Of a stretch of 8,808 nucleotides of DNA, positions 6,049 through 8,808 are shown in pieces. Numbering within the stretch: position 1 is the stretch's first letter; each line of letters opens with the position of its first letter. The position numbers were made by a program, and so were the translations under genes. The notes under the pieces are model-generated. The model worked only from the letters and a program-made list of their open reading frames with translations, did not search any database and was not told the origin of the DNA. Origin of the DNA: Devosiaceae bacterium (GTDB lineage Bacteria; Pseudomonadota; Alphaproteobacteria; Rhizobiales; Devosiaceae); assembly GCA_021648585.1 (NCBI GenBank), contig JAKISM010000102.1, positions 1-8,808 on the forward strand, given 5' to 3'.

Positions 6049-8808
6049 ATGAGCAGAATAAATAACTTATTTCACGGCGGCCGTATAGTAAAATATAAAG
6101 GTCAAGCGGCAAGCTATGCGCCAAGTTTTGGGCAAGCCCTTGCCCCTGCTTTTAAGCGAGCGGCATTGGCGTTGTTAAGTTCAGCTACTATTGCAATTTT
6201 GGCTACAGCATTAGCGCCTTCAAGCGCCTTGGCGCAAAACCTATATTGGGACGGATCTGATACAGTAGCCGATGGCAATTTAGATGGCGGAGCGGGAACG
6301 TGGAATGCAACCAACACCAACTGGGCTACAAATGGCGGAGGCGGAACTAATCAGGCATGGGTTGCTGATACAAGAGCTATATTTAGCACAAATTTTGGCG
6401 CCGTCGCAGGAATAGTTGAAATAGACGGCGATATCAATATTGACGATATGTATATTGGTAGCGGGTATGAACTTGCTGATAGTGATGGAAACGGCAAATT
6501 GATTGTTAGCGATAGTGTTTTTTATAGTCAGTTCGATGGTGCAGGCACATCAGAAATTTCTGCCGAAATTGCAGGGACTGGAGGCGTTCAAGTTTCTACT
6601 ACTGGACCCAGTGTAGCAATTACACTTTCAGGTAATAATAGTTTTACTGGCAAACTTAACGTATCTAGTAAAGGTACTGTAAATGTAACAGGCACAATTG
6701 CCACAGAAGCTATAAACATATTTAATAACGGGCAATTCCTTGCATCTGCAGGAGCCTTGGCATCTGGGGCTAATATATACGTGGGTCCTAATGGTGCAGT
6801 TTTTACCAATAATGGTAATAATACTATCAGTTCTATATATGGTTGGGGGACTTTTAACCTTGCTGCAGGAACGCTGACCACTGATGGCGATGAGGACAAT
6901 CAGGGTATTGGTGGGGATATTTCTGGCGGTGGCTCTTTGACCAAGCAGGGCGCTGGTATTCTTACCCTATCAGGCAATAACAGCGCCTTTACTGGCGGCA
7001 TTACTGTTGCTGGCGGCACTTTATCACTGCAAAATAACAGTGCGGCAGGCACTGGCACAATCACCACAACTGGCTCAGTGATTGATTATGGCGATGGTAT
7101 AAATATTGCCAATCTGATAAATATAGATTCTGATACTACCAAATTACAAGTTCTAGCTGGCACTGCCGAACAATCTGGCATTATTTCTGAAACAAATGGC
7201 CCTCGCGCACTAGAAAAAATAGGCGCAGGTGAGTTGATATTATCCGCGATGGAAAATTACTATACTGGCACTACAACCATCAGTGCTGGCACTCTATCGC
7301 TTAATAGTAATGAAAACGATGCTATTAATAACTCAAGTGCTGTTACAATCGGCTCTGCTGGCACTCTTAATCTCATGGCAAGTGAAGTGATTGGCTCTTT
7401 GGCTGGAAGCGGTGCTGTTACATTTAGTTCTAACCAAATACTAACTGCTGGCGTTGATAATACAGATACCGATAATAGTGGTTTGATGAGCAGTGCAACT
7501 GGGCGGTTCACCAAAGATGGCACTGGCGAAATGATCATCTCTGGCAATAATAATGTGCTAAGCAGAGTTGATATTGAAGGCGGAACTTTAACATTAACAG
7601 GGGCTAATTTTACAACTAGCCCTTCAGGCTTCGGCTTCGTAATTGATGAGAATTCTACACTAATTGCCAATAATGTGGGCGGCAATGCAATTGCAGATAG
7701 TTCTAGAATCGATTTAGTTGCTTCCTCCTCCACTTTTGAAATTAGAACAGATGAAACTATTGCTGGCATTAGCGGCTCAGGCAGTGTGATTCTTAATGGT
7801 GGAACATTGACTTTAGGAACGGCTTCTAACTGGGGCACGGGCAGTGTATTTTCTGGTACAGGTGGTGGCATCGTAAAACAAGGCACAGGTACTCTACAAC
7901 TTTCTGGCGACAACACATATACTGGTGCGACCACAATCAACGGTGGAACCCTGAATGTTTATGATTCTAATGGTGGTAATAGCACCGCACTGGGTATCAA
8001 TAGCGCTGTGACGGTTAACGCCTCAGGAACGCTCGAACTCCGTGATGGAACTAAGGGGTCACCTAACCCTTTTACGTTGCTAATTGGCTCTCTGGCTGGC
8101 GCAGGAATTGTAGAGCTTGATGCAAATAACCTTAGTGTGGGCGGGGACAATACGGATACAGATTTTTCTGGAACTACTACAGGAACTGGTAGTGTATTAA
8201 AAACCGATACTGGCACACTAACCCTTTCTGGGGCAAATACATATACTGGCGGCACTACAATCACCGCAGGAACATTATCGCTAACTGGCGGTGCGGCGAT
8301 TGCTGATGTTGGGGCTGTGACGGTTGATGCAAACGGCACGCTTAATCTTATGACAAGCGAAACTATTGGTGCAATGAATAATGCTGGTATTATTAATCTG
8401 CAAAATTCTGCTATTGGCAATAATCTCACCATTATGGGCAATTATGAAAACACTGGCACGTTAAAGATTGATGTGAACAATCTTAGCGCGTCTGATACTT
8501 TAGATGTAACTGGCACGGTTACACTTGGCGGAGTTTTAGATGTTTTCTCAATGGGTGCAAATGCTGATTATCCTCTCGGGGACAGTTTTACCTATACTAT
8601 CATTGAAAATGATGCCGCTGATGCGGTAAGTGGAACATTTGCCAGTATAGAAAGTAATTTCGCCTTTTTAGATCCAACAATCAATACCAGTGGAGGCGAT
8701 GGAAATGATGTTGTTTTGACACTGGCTCACACTAATTCAGTGCCTGATTTCAAACCGTTTGCTACCAATGCAAACCAAAGTTCTGTTGCCATAGCGCTGG
8801 CAAGTTTT
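6049..8808 (+). CDS. Type V autotransporter with PATR repeats, N-terminal signal and passenger (cut by window edge)
   Basis: An open frame of 920 codons without a stop to the window end. Residues 1-62 are a long signal peptide: about 36 polar/basic residues, a hydrophobic core (AALALLSSATIAILATALA), and a likely cleavage after SALA (62/63). The mature protein starts QNLYWDG and continues with GTWNATNTNWAT, a typical opening of PATR-bearing passengers. It is rich in Gly, Thr, Ser, Asn and Ala with almost no Cys, as expected of a secreted beta-helix. Passenger-associated transport repeats occur at about residues 293-327, 388-418, 487-516, 605-637 and 714-745. The end of the passenger is also typical (SASDTLDVTGTVTLGGVLDV, later VSGTFASI and DVVLTLA), followed by the linker FATNANQSSVAIALASF that normally precedes the translocator beta-barrel. 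The barrel is outside the window. AAAGAG, ten bases upstream, is a weak ribosome binding site; an in-frame ATG at 6007 would add 14 residues. Likely an outer-membrane or secreted adhesin-like protein; its target is unknown. Confidence 0.9.
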   Translation, partial: MSRINNLFHGGRIVKYKGQAASYAPSFGQALAPAFKRAALALLSSATIAILATALAPSSALAQNLYWDGSDTVADGNLDGGAGTWNATNTNWATNGGGGTNQAWVADTRAIFSTNFGAVAGIVEIDGDINIDDMYIGSGYELADSDGNGKLIVSDSVFYSQFDGAGTSEISAEIAGTGGVQVSTTGPSVAITLSGNNSFTGKLNVSSKGTVNVTGTIATEAINIFNNGQFLASAGALASGANIYVGPNGAVFTNNGNNTISSIYGWGTFNLAAGTLTTDGDEDNQGIGGDISGGGSLTKQGAGILTLSGNNSAFTGGITVAGGTLSLQNNSAAGTGTITTTGSVIDYGDGINIANLINIDSDTTKLQVLAGTAEQSGIISETNGPRALEKIGAGELILSAMENYYTGTTTISAGTLSLNSNENDAINNSSAVTIGSAGTLNLMASEVIGSLAGSGAVTFSSNQILTAGVDNTDTDNSGLMSSATGRFTKDGTGEMIISGNNNVLSRVDIEGGTLTLTGANFTTSPSGFGFVIDENSTLIANNVGGNAIADSSRIDLVASSSTFEIRTDETIAGISGSGSVILNGGTLTLGTASNWGTGSVFSGTGGGIVKQGTGTLQLSGDNTYTGATTINGGTLNVYDSNGGNSTALGINSAVTVNASGTLELRDGTKGSPNPFTLLIGSLAGAGIVELDANNLSVGGDNTDTDFSGTTTGTGSVLKTDTGTLTLSGANTYTGGTTITAGTLSLTGGAAIADVGAVTVDANGTLNLMTSETIGAMNNAGIINLQNSAIGNNLTIMGNYENTGTLKIDVNNLSASDTLDVTGTVTLGGVLDVFSMGANADYPLGDSFTYTIIENDAADAVSGTFASIESNFAFLDPTINTSGGDGNDVVLTLAHTNSVPDFKPFATNANQSSVAIALASF
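6925..8283 (+). repeat. Five PATR (passenger-associated transport) repeats in the autotransporter
   Basis: Five copies of a roughly 30-35 residue unit with the pattern K-x-G-x-G-x-L-x-L-S-G-x-N-x-Y-T-G-x-T-T-I-x-x-G-T-L-x-L: 6925-7029, 7210-7302, 7507-7596 (degenerate: lacks the YTG part), 7861-7959 and 8188-8283. The last two are closest to consensus (TLQLSGDNTYTGATTI and TLTLSGANTYTGGTTI). Starts are 285-354 bases apart. From family knowledge these form beta-helix rungs and aid passenger transport across the outer membrane. Confidence 0.85.

Noticed and set aside
6114..8441. Several long minus-strand open frames (6114-6320, 6588-6899, 7260-7940, 7959-8441) rich in Pro, Val, Leu and Ser
   Set aside because: They lie antisense to the autotransporter. 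Their composition is the mirror of its Gly/Thr/Asn-rich repeats, and they show no ribosome binding sites or recognisable domains.

Overview
The window looks like chromosome of an AT-rich alphaproteobacterium, most likely of the Hyphomicrobiales (Rhizobiales) type. This is inferred from gene content: a DUF2336 protein, a metF gene preceded by an ArsR-methyltransferase fusion regulator, a LuxR-HTH protein fused to an alpha/beta-hydrolase fold, and a large type V autotransporter with PATR-type repeats. No rRNA, tRNA, CRISPR array, insertion sequence, phage or defence gene was recognised.

Layout. Positions 1-5919 hold a run of genes on the minus strand. In transcription order (right to left) these are: a LuxR-type regulator split in two by a frameshift (5919-4124); a DUF2336 protein (3963-2854); an ArsR-family regulator fused to a SAM-binding methyltransferase domain (2799-1837); metF, overlapping the regulator by 11 bases (1847-954); and the N-terminal part of an unrecognised exported or membrane-anchored protein that runs off the left edge (882-1). 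After a 129-base divergent intergenic region, one large plus-strand gene fills the rest (6049-8808). It is an autotransporter whose signal peptide and whole passenger are visible, but whose translocator beta-barrel lies beyond the right edge.

How the genes may work together. The regulator and metF form a methionine/SAM-cycle unit. The regulator lacks the metal-binding cysteines of classical ArsR proteins and carries a SAM-type binding fold. A 30-bp inverted repeat with a single mismatched pair overlaps its start, which fits an autoregulated operator that would also control metF. On the right, the LuxR-type regulator gene is divergent from the autotransporter gene, so regulation of the surface protein is possible but unproven.

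Main oddities. (1) The LuxR/hydrolase gene is broken by loss of one base inside one copy of a 33-bp tandem repeat; restoring that base gives one continuous frame of 598 codons. (2) Its hydrolase domain has Met and Gln where the catalytic Ser and His are expected. (3) The palindromic operator overlaps a TTG start. (4) The autotransporter passenger is built from repeating modules of about 95-118 residues. I found no clear evidence of a wholly new multi-gene system.
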